A DNA stretch of 64,000 nucleotides. Source: Planctomycetota bacterium. Lineage in GTDB: Bacteria; Planctomycetota; UBA1135; GCA-002686595. The notes beneath the pieces are model-generated. The model did no database searches. It saw only the letters and a list, made by a program, of their open reading frames with translations, and was not told where the DNA came from. The stretch spans positions 1 through 64,000 of the forward strand of contig JADJLZ010000021.1 in NCBI GenBank assembly GCA_016709875.1. Direction: 5' to 3'. The stretch's first letter is position 1. The number at the start of each line of letters is the position of its first letter. The position numbers and the translations under genes were made by a program. Below are positions 1 to 12,316 of the stretch, piece by piece.

Positions 1-1363
<1,363 letters not shown>

Positions 1364-1422
1364 TCCGCGGCGCGCAAACCAAACCAAACACACAACCAGA
1401 ACACCACACGAAGAGAATCCAC

Positions 1423-3028
<1,606 letters not shown>

Positions 3029-3048
3029 GCTCTCCCCCAGGGCCACAG

Positions 3049-3086
3049 GCGCGGGCGCGGGAGACGCACGTCTTCCACGCCCGCGC
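3049..3086 (+). other. Strong hairpin between groEL2 and dnaJ
   Basis: GCGCGGGCG (3049-3057) is exactly complementary to CGCCCGCGC (3078-3086). Inside it, AGACG (3062-3066) pairs with CGTCT (3069-3073). No T-run follows, so it is not a standard intrinsic terminator. It could be an mRNA processing or stability element separating the groEL messages from dnaJ; that role is inference. Confidence 0.5.
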
Positions 3087-3126
3087 GGCCTTGAGCTCCC
3101 CTACGGAACCGGACGATCGGAGCGGC

Positions 3127-4236
<1,110 letters not shown>

Positions 4237-4243
4237 GGATGTC

Positions 4244-4783
4244 ATGAGCAAACACGATCGAACCGAAGACCCGCAGCGCGAACCCGATGAGCGCCAGGGC
4301 GCGTTCGAGGACGAGCACGCCAAGCTGAGCGCCGAGCGCGACGAGTACCTCGCCAGCTGGCAGCGCGCGCAGGCGGACTACCAGAACCTGCGCCGGCGCA
4401 TCGGCAGCGACACCGAAGCCGCGGTCGGGCGCGCGAAGCAGACGCTGCTCGGCGAACTGCTGCTGGTGCTCGACTACCTCGAAATGGCGCTCGCCGCGCC
4501 CTGCACGAGCAGCGAGGGCAAGAACCTGCACGCCGGCGTGGAGATGACGCGCCAGCAGCTCTGGCAGGTGCTCGAACGCGAAGGCGTCGCGCTCGTGCCG
4601 CTCGAGGGCCGCTTCGATCCGGCCGTGCATCAGGCGGTCGAGAGCAGCGTCGACAGCGACGAACCCGCGGGCACGCTGCTCGCGACGCTGCGGCGCGGCT
4701 ACAGGATGGGCGGGCAGATCCTGCGCCCCGCGCACGTAAGGGTCGCGGTCGACGGCTCCGCTTCCGCGGCCGAGGCGAACTGA
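4244..4783 (+). CDS. grpE: Nucleotide exchange factor GrpE
   Basis: Releases ADP from DnaK in the DnaK-DnaJ-GrpE cycle; cytoplasmic. 179 residues: a charged N-terminus, a long helix (about residues 27-60, with YLASWQRAQADYQNLRRR typical of GrpE), a four-helix segment, and the C-terminal beta domain with GRFDPAVHQAV and GYRMGGQILRPAHVRV, which is the family signature. It follows dnaJ by 7 bp, and its TGA overlaps the ATG of the next gene (TGATG at 4781-4785), so translation is probably coupled. Confidence 0.96.
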   Translation: MSKHDRTEDPQREPDERQGAFEDEHAKLSAERDEYLASWQRAQADYQNLRRRIGSDTEAAVGRAKQTLLGELLLVLDYLEMALAAPCTSSEGKNLHAGVEMTRQQLWQVLEREGVALVPLEGRFDPAVHQAVESSVDSDEPAGTLLATLRRGYRMGGQILRPAHVRVAVDGSASAAEAN

Positions 4784-5109
4784 TGCCGACCTACGACTAC
4801 CGCTGCAAGGCCTGTGGCCACGCGCTCGAGATCTTCCACGGCATCACGGAGAAGCCGCGCAAGACCTGCCCCAAGTGCAAGAAGCAGAAGCTCGAGCGCC
4901 TGATCTCCGCCGGCGCGGGCCTGGTCTTCAAGGGCAGCGGCTTCTATCTCACCGACTACCGCTCGAAGTCCTACAGCGAGGCCGCGAAGAAGGACAGCGC
5001 TCCCGCGGCGCCGGCTGCGGAAACCAAGCCGGCGGAGCCGCCGCCCAAACCCGCCGCGTCCGAGTCCCCTGCGCCGAAGAAGCCGGGCAGGTCGGGGAAG
5101 CGCGACTAG
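4783..5109 (+). CDS. FmdB-family zinc-ribbon protein
   Basis: Small 108-residue protein starting MPTYDYRCKACGH, the standard opening of the FmdB/CxxC_CxxC_SSSS regulatory family. Cys pairs at residues 8/11 and 29/32 form one predicted zinc ribbon, followed by the conserved LISAGAGLVFKGSGFYLTDYR block. The C-terminal third is a Pro/Ala/Lys-rich low-complexity tail (PAAPAAETKPAEPPPKP). The family is common next to chaperone genes, but its exact role is not established; a nucleic-acid or protein-binding role is inferred. Its start overlaps the grpE stop. Confidence 0.9.
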   Translation: MPTYDYRCKACGHALEIFHGITEKPRKTCPKCKKQKLERLISAGAGLVFKGSGFYLTDYRSKSYSEAAKKDSAPAAPAAETKPAEPPPKPAASESPAPKKPGRSGKRD

Positions 5110-5964
5110 CCGGCCTGCGCTCGCGCGGGCGCGAGAAACAGCTCCTCGACCAGTTCGGCGATCGCCGGCCCGTTGTTCGAGCCGATCACGCGCGTGGCCG
5201 CGGCGAGCGCCTCGGTCATCGAGTTCTCCATCGCGACGGAGAGCCCCGCGAGTTCGAACATCGGGAGGTCGTTGGTCGCATCCCCCACGGCGACCACGCG
5301 CGCGCGGAATGCCGTACTGCTCCTCGAGCACGCGCAGGGCCTCACCCTTGCCGCGGCAGGGCGGATGGATGTCGAGCACGCACAGGCGGCTCGCGCGGTG
5401 CGAGGCGAGCGCGCTGAGCGGGAAGTGCGTCGTGTAGAGCGGCAAGCCGACCGCGCGCTCGAGCTCCTCGGCGAAGCCCGCCGAGTGCGCGTGGCGCGCG
5501 GAGAAGAGCGTCACGCGCAGGACGTACTCGGCAAGCAGTTCGTCCGGCCCCACGATCTTCAGCCCCGCCATCAGCGAGAGCGCGGCCTCCTCGGCCTGGT
5601 CGCGTGGCGCGAGCGCGAGCTTGCGGTCGGCGCACATCACGACCGGCAGGTAGCCCTGCGCGCGCGCGAACTCGAGCGTGCGCTCGAGCGTGCGATTGGA
5701 GAGCGTGCGCTCTTCGAGCAGCCGCTGGCGGCGCGCGCAGTACAGACCCGCGCCGTTGAACACGATCGCAGGCGTGTCGAGGCCCAGTTCGACCAGCACG
5801 TCGTGCGCCGAGAGGTTCGAGCGGCCGGTGGCGACCATCACGCGCACGCCCGCTTCGCTGGCGGCGCGCAGCGCCTCGGTCGTTCGTGCGGGCAGCAGAC
5901 TCTGGTCGTCGAGCAGCGTCCCGTCGAGATCCAGAACCAGGGCGTCGTAGTCGCGTGAGGGCAT
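5106..5964 (-). CDS. Cof-type HAD-superfamily phosphatase (frame broken)
   Basis: Predicted sugar-phosphate or nucleotide phosphatase of the HAD IIB/Cof class. From ATG 5964 the protein begins MPSRDYDALVLDLDGTLLD, with nucleophile Asp12 and acid/base Asp14; motif II is VMVATGRS, followed by the cap domain. The frame breaks near 5300-5312 inside a CGCGCGCG run (likely dinucleotide slippage). The other frame supplies motif IV, VAVGDATNDLPM, and the C-terminal end, with TAG at 5106. The motif set is complete, so the gene is probably functional and the break an error. The stop overlaps the 3' end of the convergent FmdB gene by 4 bp. A TACGCT -10-like element lies just upstream (5972-5977). Confidence 0.85.
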
Positions 5965-5996
5965 CCCCCACAGCGTAGCCTGCTCGGGCGCCTGTG

Positions 5997-8900
5997 TCAG
6001 CGCGCGCTGAAGCGCGCCTCGAGCGTCTCGCCCTCGTGCAGTTCGAGCTCCTGCACGCTCGCCTCGGGCCCGCCGGCCCCGCCCTGGCGCGTGCAGACGA
6101 GCTTGTAGTGCCCGGGCGAGAGCGAGTGCATCTCGTCGCGCCGGTTCCAGGGGCCGACCCAGGTCGAAGCGCGCAGTTCCTCCTTGCCCTCGCGCACGAG
6201 CAGGGCGCGCACCTCGTACCAGCTGCCACCGCGCGCATCGCCGCCCTCGATCTCGACGCGGATCGTGCCCGCCATGCGCAAGGCGAAGTCGAAGCCGTGG
6301 CGGCCCTCGTCGGGCGAGAGGGTGAAGACCGGCGAGTCGAAGGTCTCGACCGAGTTGCCCTCGACGTGCACCTGCAGCGGGAGGCTGGGGACCAGGCCGC
6401 GCAATTCGTAGCGGCCCTGCTCGTCGGTGCGCGCGCTGCGGCGCGCGGTCTGCTCGTAGTTGACGCGCACGCCGCCGCGCTCGTCCTCGCGCAGCACGGC
6501 CTGGTAGGGCTGTTCGTCGTACCCGCCCTGGCCAGGCGACATGGCCCAGACCTCCAGGCCCGCGAGCGGCCGGCCGCCGAGGTCGGTGACGCGGCCCTCG
6601 ACGAGCGTGATGTCGAGGTCGAAGTCCGCGCTGCGCACGCTGGGCAGCACCTCGATCGGGTAGCGCGCCGGCATGCGCCGGCTCGGGTGGTGGATGACGA
6701 GCGTGTAGTTGCCGCAGCGCAGCCCGTCGTAGCGGTAGTGACCCGCGTGGTCGGTGACGGTCGAGAGCGGGTCGTTGGGGCCCATCCAGCCGCGCTGGCC
6801 GTCGTCCTCGCCCTCGCGCACTTCGACCAGGCGCAGGCTCGCGCCCTCGAGCGGACGGCCACCCTCGCGCACGACGCCCTGCACGCAACCGCGCGGCGGC
6901 GCGACGAGCGCGAGCAGCTCCTGCGAGCCCTCGGTGACCGTCACTTGCACCCAGCCGTCGCCCGAGGCGGCGCTGTCGCGCTGACGCCAGACCGTTCCGA
7001 CCTGGTCGTGCACGCGGAACGAATGCACGCCGGGCGCGAGCGCTTCGAAGAGCGCGACGCCATCGGCCCCGGTCTTGCGCTCGGCCTGCTCCATCTCCCA
7101 GTCCTGCTGGTTGTCGTCCCCGGTCGCCGGCGCGCGGTGCGCGATGCCCACGTCGCGCACGACGTGGCCGAAACCGTCCTCGACCTTCGCGCGCACACGC
7201 CCGCCGTGCGCGAGGTCGAGCACCACGCTCGCCTCGCCCTCGGCCGGCAGCATCTGTTTCTTCGTCTGGCTGTCGAGGAAGCCCTTCGCGTCCGCGCGCA
7301 GTGCGACCGACTTGCCGGGCGAAGAGGTGAAGCACGCGCTGCCGTCCTTGGCTGTTCGGGCGAACTGCCAGATGAGGTCGCCGTAGTAGTCCTGCTCGTC
7401 GGAACCCGAGAGGTAGTCGGCGGGATCACCCTTGTCCGGCGGGCCGCAGACCACGCGCGCGCCCTCGATCGGCTTGCCGTCGCCCGCGTCGCGCACCAGC
7501 ACGCGCACCAGGGGTGCATGCTCGAGCCGGATCTCACCCAGGTCCGCACTCGCGCCCGCGCGCACCTCGACGTTCTTGTTCTCGTAGTCCTTGTAGCCGG
7601 TCGCGCGCACGCGCACGAAGACGGGCCGCGGAGGCGACTGCGGCTGCAACTCGGAGCTCTCGACCCGTCCGCCCTCGAAGTGGCGGCGCACTTCGTTCTT
7701 GTCGTCGCGCAGTGCACGCTCGCGCCCGATGCCGAGGAAGACGCAGAACTCCTCGAGCGGCGCACCGCTCGAGGCGTCGACCACGTGAAACGCGAGGGCC
7801 GCCGTAGGCTTGGTGCGGAAGAGCAACCCGCGCTCGCCGGCCCAGGCCGTGAGCGGCTCGACGCCGTTCACGCGCCGCGGTTTGGCCTCGGGCATGTCCT
7901 GCCAGAGCGTGAAGCGGTAGCGCCGGGCGCGCTCGAGGCCTGCGACGCAGAAGGTCCCCTCGGCGCCGACCGTCGCGCTGCGCAGGCGCAGGAGCCGCGC
8001 GGGCGTCGGGCTGGAATCGCCGCCGCCGCCCCCGCCCCCGCCCCCGCCCCCGCCGCGCGCCTCGCGGTCCTCGAGCACGCGCGCCGTCACGAAGAGATGC
8101 TCGGGGAGCGCAGCCTCGGTCTCGCCGAGCACGCGCCCGCAGGCGTCCGTGCCCGACTCCAGGCGTACGAAGATCCCCTTCTGTTCCTCCCCGGGACGCT
8201 CGGTGCGGCCCTGCTCTTCGCCGACCGCGAATCCCGGCGCATCGAAGAAGAGCCTCCACGGCCCCGGCGCGAGCTCGTCGAGCACAAACGCGCCCTCCGC
8301 GCCGCTCACCCCAAGCGGCAGCCCGCGCCCGGGCGCCGCGATGGCCTGCGAACCCGCGCTCTCGAGTGCCTGCACGATGCGCGCGCCGACGATGCCGTGG
8401 CCCGCGCGGTCGACGACCTTGCCCGAGAGGAGCACTCCGCGCTCGAGCTGGAAATCGCCTAGGTCGTGCTGCTTGTACTCGGGCGGGATCGTCTGCCGGT
8501 CCTCGCGCAGCGGCGCGCAGCCGTGCGCGCGGATCACAAGGCGCAGCGGACCGCTCTTCAGTTTCTCGAACACGAAGCGGCCCTCGGCGTCGGTGAGCGC
8601 CTGCTCGACCTGTGGCCAGCCGCGCGGCATCGCCTCGGGTTCGAGGTCGAGCGGGACAAGGCCCCAGAACTGCCCCGCGGAGGCGAAGACCTGCGCGCCT
8701 GCGATCGGTGCCCCTTCCGGGTCGAGCGCGCGCCCGCTGACGCGCGGCGGGAGCTTGGCCGCCGCCTCCGCGTCGAGGTCCGCCTCCGTCACGCTGCCGA
8801 GTTCCACGCGGCCGGGCTCCGCCGCACGCTGCGCGCTCTCGGCTTCGCTGGGCGTCGCGCTCGCGTCCAGAGCGAGGGTCGGATCCGACGCTCCCTGCGC

Positions 8901-9002
8901 GAAGACCGGCGCGGGTTTGGCGTCGACGAAGAGAGCCACCCCCAGACCAACGAGGGCCAGGGCGAGCAGCAGGCACAAGAGGATCAGCGCGCGCACGGGC
9001 AT
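5997..9002 (-). CDS. Large membrane-anchored/secreted carboxypeptidase-regulatory-like repeat protein, paralog A
   Basis: 1001 residues. An N-terminal hydrophobic segment (about residues 4-27) gives a signal peptide or anchor; the rest is extracytoplasmic. It is built from successive beta-sandwich repeats of the carboxypeptidase-D regulatory-like type, recognisable by GRALDPEGAPIAGAQV (~90), GKVVDRAGHGIVGARI (~185), VRDAGDGKPIEGARV (~500), GVVREGGRPLEGASL (~700) and GRVTDLGGRPLAGLEV (~800), each followed by a T(D)xxGxF/YxxxxL strand pair. A run of 12 glycines at about residues 316-328 splits the protein. No catalytic residues were recognised. Its neighbour on the same strand, 79 bp upstream (9082-12123), is a paralog with the same architecture, so the two arose by tandem duplication. 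A structural or adhesive surface role is inferred. Confidence 0.88.
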   Translation of the reverse strand: MPVRALILLCLLLALALVGLGVALFVDAKPAPVFAQGASDPTLALDASATPSEAESAQRAAEPGRVELGSVTEADLDAEAAAKLPPRVSGRALDPEGAPIAGAQVFASAGQFWGLVPLDLEPEAMPRGWPQVEQALTDAEGRFVFEKLKSGPLRLVIRAHGCAPLREDRQTIPPEYKQHDLGDFQLERGVLLSGKVVDRAGHGIVGARIVQALESAGSQAIAAPGRGLPLGVSGAEGAFVLDELAPGPWRLFFDAPGFAVGEEQGRTERPGEEQKGIFVRLESGTDACGRVLGETEAALPEHLFVTARVLEDREARGGGGGGGGGGGGDSSPTPARLLRLRSATVGAEGTFCVAGLERARRYRFTLWQDMPEAKPRRVNGVEPLTAWAGERGLLFRTKPTAALAFHVVDASSGAPLEEFCVFLGIGRERALRDDKNEVRRHFEGGRVESSELQPQSPPRPVFVRVRATGYKDYENKNVEVRAGASADLGEIRLEHAPLVRVLVRDAGDGKPIEGARVVCGPPDKGDPADYLSGSDEQDYYGDLIWQFARTAKDGSACFTSSPGKSVALRADAKGFLDSQTKKQMLPAEGEASVVLDLAHGGRVRAKVEDGFGHVVRDVGIAHRAPATGDDNQQDWEMEQAERKTGADGVALFEALAPGVHSFRVHDQVGTVWRQRDSAASGDGWVQVTVTEGSQELLALVAPPRGCVQGVVREGGRPLEGASLRLVEVREGEDDGQRGWMGPNDPLSTVTDHAGHYRYDGLRCGNYTLVIHHPSRRMPARYPIEVLPSVRSADFDLDITLVEGRVTDLGGRPLAGLEVWAMSPGQGGYDEQPYQAVLREDERGGVRVNYEQTARRSARTDEQGRYELRGLVPSLPLQVHVEGNSVETFDSPVFTLSPDEGRHGFDFALRMAGTIRVEIEGGDARGGSWYEVRALLVREGKEELRASTWVGPWNRRDEMHSLSPGHYKLVCTRQGGAGGPEASVQELELHEGETLEARFSAR
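8019..8056 (+). repeat. Short tandem (CCCCCG)n/(CCG)n repeat
   Basis: Four near-perfect CCCCCG hexamers flanked by CCG triplets. On the minus strand it encodes the polyglycine run of the repeat protein at 5997-9002. It is likely to change length by slippage, but hexamer steps would keep the frame. Confidence 0.85.
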
Positions 9003-9081
9003 GGAGCGCCGCCCACGGGCGGGATGAGGCCCCGGGCAGCGCGGCGAATCGCCATCCTACAACACGCCCGCGGGCGCGGGG

Positions 9082-12000
9082 TCAATGCAGTTCGTGCTCG
9101 ACCTGGTTGGTCTGCCCGGCCGTGACGACCACCGTCTTGCTCTGCTTCGGGGTGGAATCCGGGGAGTCTCCGACGTCGGTCAGCTCGTCCACGCTGTACT
9201 CCCAGTCGCCCGGCTCCAGGCCCGCGAAGTGGGCGATCCCTCCCGGACCGGTCATCTCCGTCTGCTGGCTGTCCTCGTTGCCGTCCTTGTCCTTGTGGGA
9301 CGCGTTGACGAGCGCGTTGCGCACGGGCTGTCCGGCGCGGGTCACGTGCACGTCGAGGATGCCGCCCTGCTTGGGATGCACGTCGATCCCGCGCAGCGTC
9401 TGGTCGGCCACGACGCGGAACTTCTCCGAGTTCGCCGGCGAGAAGTCCTTGGAGGTCGCGTGCACGACGATGTCGGTGTCGGTAAGCACGCCGCGCAGCG
9501 TGTAGTTGCCCTCCGCGTCCGTGCGCTGCGCCTCGCCGCCGCCCGAACCGCCGAAGGTCATCGCGTCGCCGTTGTCTCCCGAGATGGCGATGCTGAAGAC
9601 CATCTGGCGCTCCTCGGTCTTGGCCTTGGCACGCTCGCAGCTGACGCGCGCCCCGGCGATGCCCTTGCCGTCGGGACCGAGCACGCGGCCCTCGACGATC
9701 GAGACCGGCAACTCGGCGTCGTAGCGCAAATCGCCCTCGGTGACCTCGAGTTCGCCATCCCAGGTCATCGCGCGCGAGGGATGCGACACGTGGATCGTGT
9801 ACTTGCCGGGCTTGACGTTCTCGAGCTTGTACTCGCCGTTGCCATTGGTGCGCTGACCACCGCCCCCGCCGAAGAAAGGCATCTCGAAGCCGCCCGGCTG
9901 CGAGTCGTTCTTCTCCTCGAGTTGCACGCTCGCCCCCGCGAGCGGCCGTCCGCCCTCGCGCACGCGGCCGACGACGTTCGCACGCGCCGGCGCGACTAGC
10001 TTGACCGCGGCCTGGGCGCCCTCGAGCACGTCCACGGAGGTCCAGCTGGGCTCCTTGGGCTCCTCGCCCTGGCCGCCGTTGACGAGAACGGTGGACGCGA
10101 AGCCGCCGCCGCCCCCGAAGAACGCCCGCGGACCGTTGCCGTCGGCGACTCGAAAGCGGTGCGCGCCGGGCGCAAGGTGCGCCACGAGCAGTTCGCCGCG
10201 CGCGTCCGTGCGCGTGTCGCCCTCACCGGAGAAGCGGCGCATGAACGGCTCGCCCTCCTCCGCGCCCTCGACCGAGTGCTCGATCTCGACACCCGCGACG
10301 GGCGCTCCCTTGGCGTCCACGACGGTGACGAGCACGTCGCCGCCGCGGAAGAGCTTGACGGTCTCCTCGTGGTCGGCGCTCGGCGCGAGCGCGAGCGACG
10401 CGCTCTGCCAGTCGGCGTGCTCGGAATGCTTGACCTTCAGCGTCGCCTGCTTGCCGGGGAAGCTCGAGAGCACGACGCGGCCCTCGGAGTCGGTCGTGCC
10501 TTGGCTGACGCCCGCGTCGTTGATCGTGCGCCCCCCGCCCGGCCCCGCACGGCGGATGCGCAGCGCGCCGCCGAAGCCGTTCTGTTCGGCGCCGGCTTCG
10601 CGCAGCGTCACCTCCGCGCCCGCGACCGGCTGGCCGCTCGAGGCGTCGAGGACCTGCACGCGGCACACGGGTGCGCGCTCCAGGCGCACGATACCCAGGT
10701 CGAGATCCTGGCCCGCGAGCGGCGTGAGCTCGGAGCTCTCGAAGCTCTTGTAGCCGGTCGCGTCGATGCGCAGCTTGAGACCCTTCTGGCCGCCGAAATC
10801 GGGCGGCAAACGGTCGAAGCACACCTTGCCGTCGGGGAAGGTCGTGCGCGCCTTCCCGTTCGCCTCCATCAGCGGCAGCATGAACCCGGAGCCCGCCTTG
10901 ACGTCCATCTCGGTCACCGGCTTGCCGGTCGTCGCATCGACGACCTCGCACAGGATTGCGCTCGAGGGCGCGTAGGGCACCTCGATTCCGCGGTCGCCCG
11001 ACTTGGCGCTGACGCCCTTTGCGCGCGAGCCCATGCCGAAGCCGAAGAAGCCGCTGTCCGCCTTCTGTGCGTCGAGCCGGTAGTTCTGGTTGGGCTTGAG
11101 GCCGCGCAGCACGAAGCTGCCGTCGGCTGCGAGTTTGGCGGTGCGCGGCATCGAAAAGCCGCCCGCCCCGAAGACCACGCCGCCCCCGCCGCCATCCTCG
11201 TTCTCCGAGCGCGCCTGCGCGCTCACCTGCAGCTTGGGCAACAGGTCGGCCGCGGCGCCGCTCACGCGTCCGGCGATCTCGGCGCCCTCCTCGAGCGCGA
11301 ACTCGAGGCTGCGCGCGACCGCACCCGGCGGGCTCGTCTCGCCGTCGAAGCTCTTGTCGGGGTGGGTTTCGGTCGTCACGAGCATGCGCCAGGGGCCGCC
11401 GGCGAGCATGTCGATGCGGAAGTGGCCCTTCTCGTCGGTCGTCGCGAGCGGCGCGCGACCGCGCGTCATCATCTCCATGCCGAAGCCCGCCGTGCGCGGG
11501 CGCGAGAAGAGCTGCGCGTCGGCGACCGGGCGACCGAGCTGGTCGATCACGCGACCTTCGAGCACGACGCCCTGCTCGAGCTGCACGTCGCCGAGATCCG
11601 CCTCGCCGCGCGCGAGAGTCTTCTCCGTGTCGAGCGGCGCGAAGCCGCCGGCGCGCACCGCCAGGCGCACCTGCGTCTGGCCGCTGAGATCGAGCTGGAA
11701 GCGGCCGTCCGCGTCGGTCTGTGTGTCGCCGCGCTTGGAGAAGGGCAGCATCTTCGCGTCGAAGGCGTCGAGCGGCAGCATGTTGAAGCCGCCGCCTGGC
11801 GCCGCGTAGACCTTCGCTCCGGGGACGGGCTTGCCGTCGCCGCCGATCACACGGCCGTGCAAGCCGGCGAGGCTCGCCTCGCGGCCGCTCGTGCCCTCGA
11901 GCTTCGCGACCGCTCCCGGCTCGGCCGAGCGCTCGGCCTTGAAGTCATCACCCTCGGGGGCGGAGAGCACCGTCTCGGGCGCCTCGACGCGCGCGGGGGC

Positions 12001-12123
12001 GGGCGACTGCGCCGTGTTGGCGCCGACGCCGTCTGCGGAATGGCTTCCGCCGAGCCAGAGCAGTCCACCGACGAGGAGAGCGACGAGAGCAAGCAGCAGG
12101 ATCAGTCCGTGCAGGGGGCGCAT
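9082..12123 (-). CDS. Large carboxypeptidase-regulatory-like repeat protein, paralog B
   Basis: 1013 residues starting MRPLHGLILLLALVALLVGG, an N-terminal anchor or signal segment. It has the same repeat architecture as the next gene downstream: GRVIGGDGKPVPGAKV (~90), GRVIDQLGRPVADAQL (~180), QVLDASSGQPVAGAEV (~485), TVVDAKGAPVAGVEI (~600), GRVREGGRPLAGASV (~720) and GRVLGPDGKGIAGARV (~815). Several Gly-rich loops (GGGGGVVFGAGG, FFGGGGG) interrupt the beta domains. It is probably surface-exposed; no enzyme motif was found. It lies 193 bp from the divergent peptidase gene at 12317, so the two may share a regulatory region. Confidence 0.88.
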   Translation of the reverse strand: MRPLHGLILLLALVALLVGGLLWLGGSHSADGVGANTAQSPAPARVEAPETVLSAPEGDDFKAERSAEPGAVAKLEGTSGREASLAGLHGRVIGGDGKPVPGAKVYAAPGGGFNMLPLDAFDAKMLPFSKRGDTQTDADGRFQLDLSGQTQVRLAVRAGGFAPLDTEKTLARGEADLGDVQLEQGVVLEGRVIDQLGRPVADAQLFSRPRTAGFGMEMMTRGRAPLATTDEKGHFRIDMLAGGPWRMLVTTETHPDKSFDGETSPPGAVARSLEFALEEGAEIAGRVSGAAADLLPKLQVSAQARSENEDGGGGGVVFGAGGFSMPRTAKLAADGSFVLRGLKPNQNYRLDAQKADSGFFGFGMGSRAKGVSAKSGDRGIEVPYAPSSAILCEVVDATTGKPVTEMDVKAGSGFMLPLMEANGKARTTFPDGKVCFDRLPPDFGGQKGLKLRIDATGYKSFESSELTPLAGQDLDLGIVRLERAPVCRVQVLDASSGQPVAGAEVTLREAGAEQNGFGGALRIRRAGPGGGRTINDAGVSQGTTDSEGRVVLSSFPGKQATLKVKHSEHADWQSASLALAPSADHEETVKLFRGGDVLVTVVDAKGAPVAGVEIEHSVEGAEEGEPFMRRFSGEGDTRTDARGELLVAHLAPGAHRFRVADGNGPRAFFGGGGGFASTVLVNGGQGEEPKEPSWTSVDVLEGAQAAVKLVAPARANVVGRVREGGRPLAGASVQLEEKNDSQPGGFEMPFFGGGGGQRTNGNGEYKLENVKPGKYTIHVSHPSRAMTWDGELEVTEGDLRYDAELPVSIVEGRVLGPDGKGIAGARVSCERAKAKTEERQMVFSIAISGDNGDAMTFGGSGGGEAQRTDAEGNYTLRGVLTDTDIVVHATSKDFSPANSEKFRVVADQTLRGIDVHPKQGGILDVHVTRAGQPVRNALVNASHKDKDGNEDSQQTEMTGPGGIAHFAGLEPGDWEYSVDELTDVGDSPDSTPKQSKTVVVTAGQTNQVEHELH

Positions 12124-12252
12124 GGGGTGGGATCTCTTCGAGAACGGGTGGGGCCGGGAAAGTACGGGAGCAGCGCGCTACGCCCCTCTCCCGGGCCGGT
12201 TGGTAAAGCTTGAGGGAAGCGTATGGAAAAAGCGACCCTCGACGTTCCTGAG

Positions 12253-12284
12253 TTGCCGTGCGCGTCGTCGCATCTTGGTAGGCT
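12253..12284 (+). promoter_or_regulatory. Candidate promoter for the gluzincin gene cluster
   Basis: TAGGCT (12279-12284) lies 32 bp before the ATG at 12317. TTGCCG (12253-12258) is a possible -35 box, but the 20-bp spacer is long. The same TAGGCT hexamer recurs before other first genes in the window, which is the main support. Confidence 0.3.
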
Positions 12285-12316
12285 GGGCCGAACACTTCCC
12301 CGCCAGGAGTCCATTC

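Noticed and set aside
5994..8462. 822-residue plus-strand frame
   Set aside because: Shadow of the minus-strand repeat protein, with low-complexity Arg/Ala/His composition and no motif.
10159..12213. 684-residue plus-strand frame
   Set aside because: Shadow of paralog B; same reasons.
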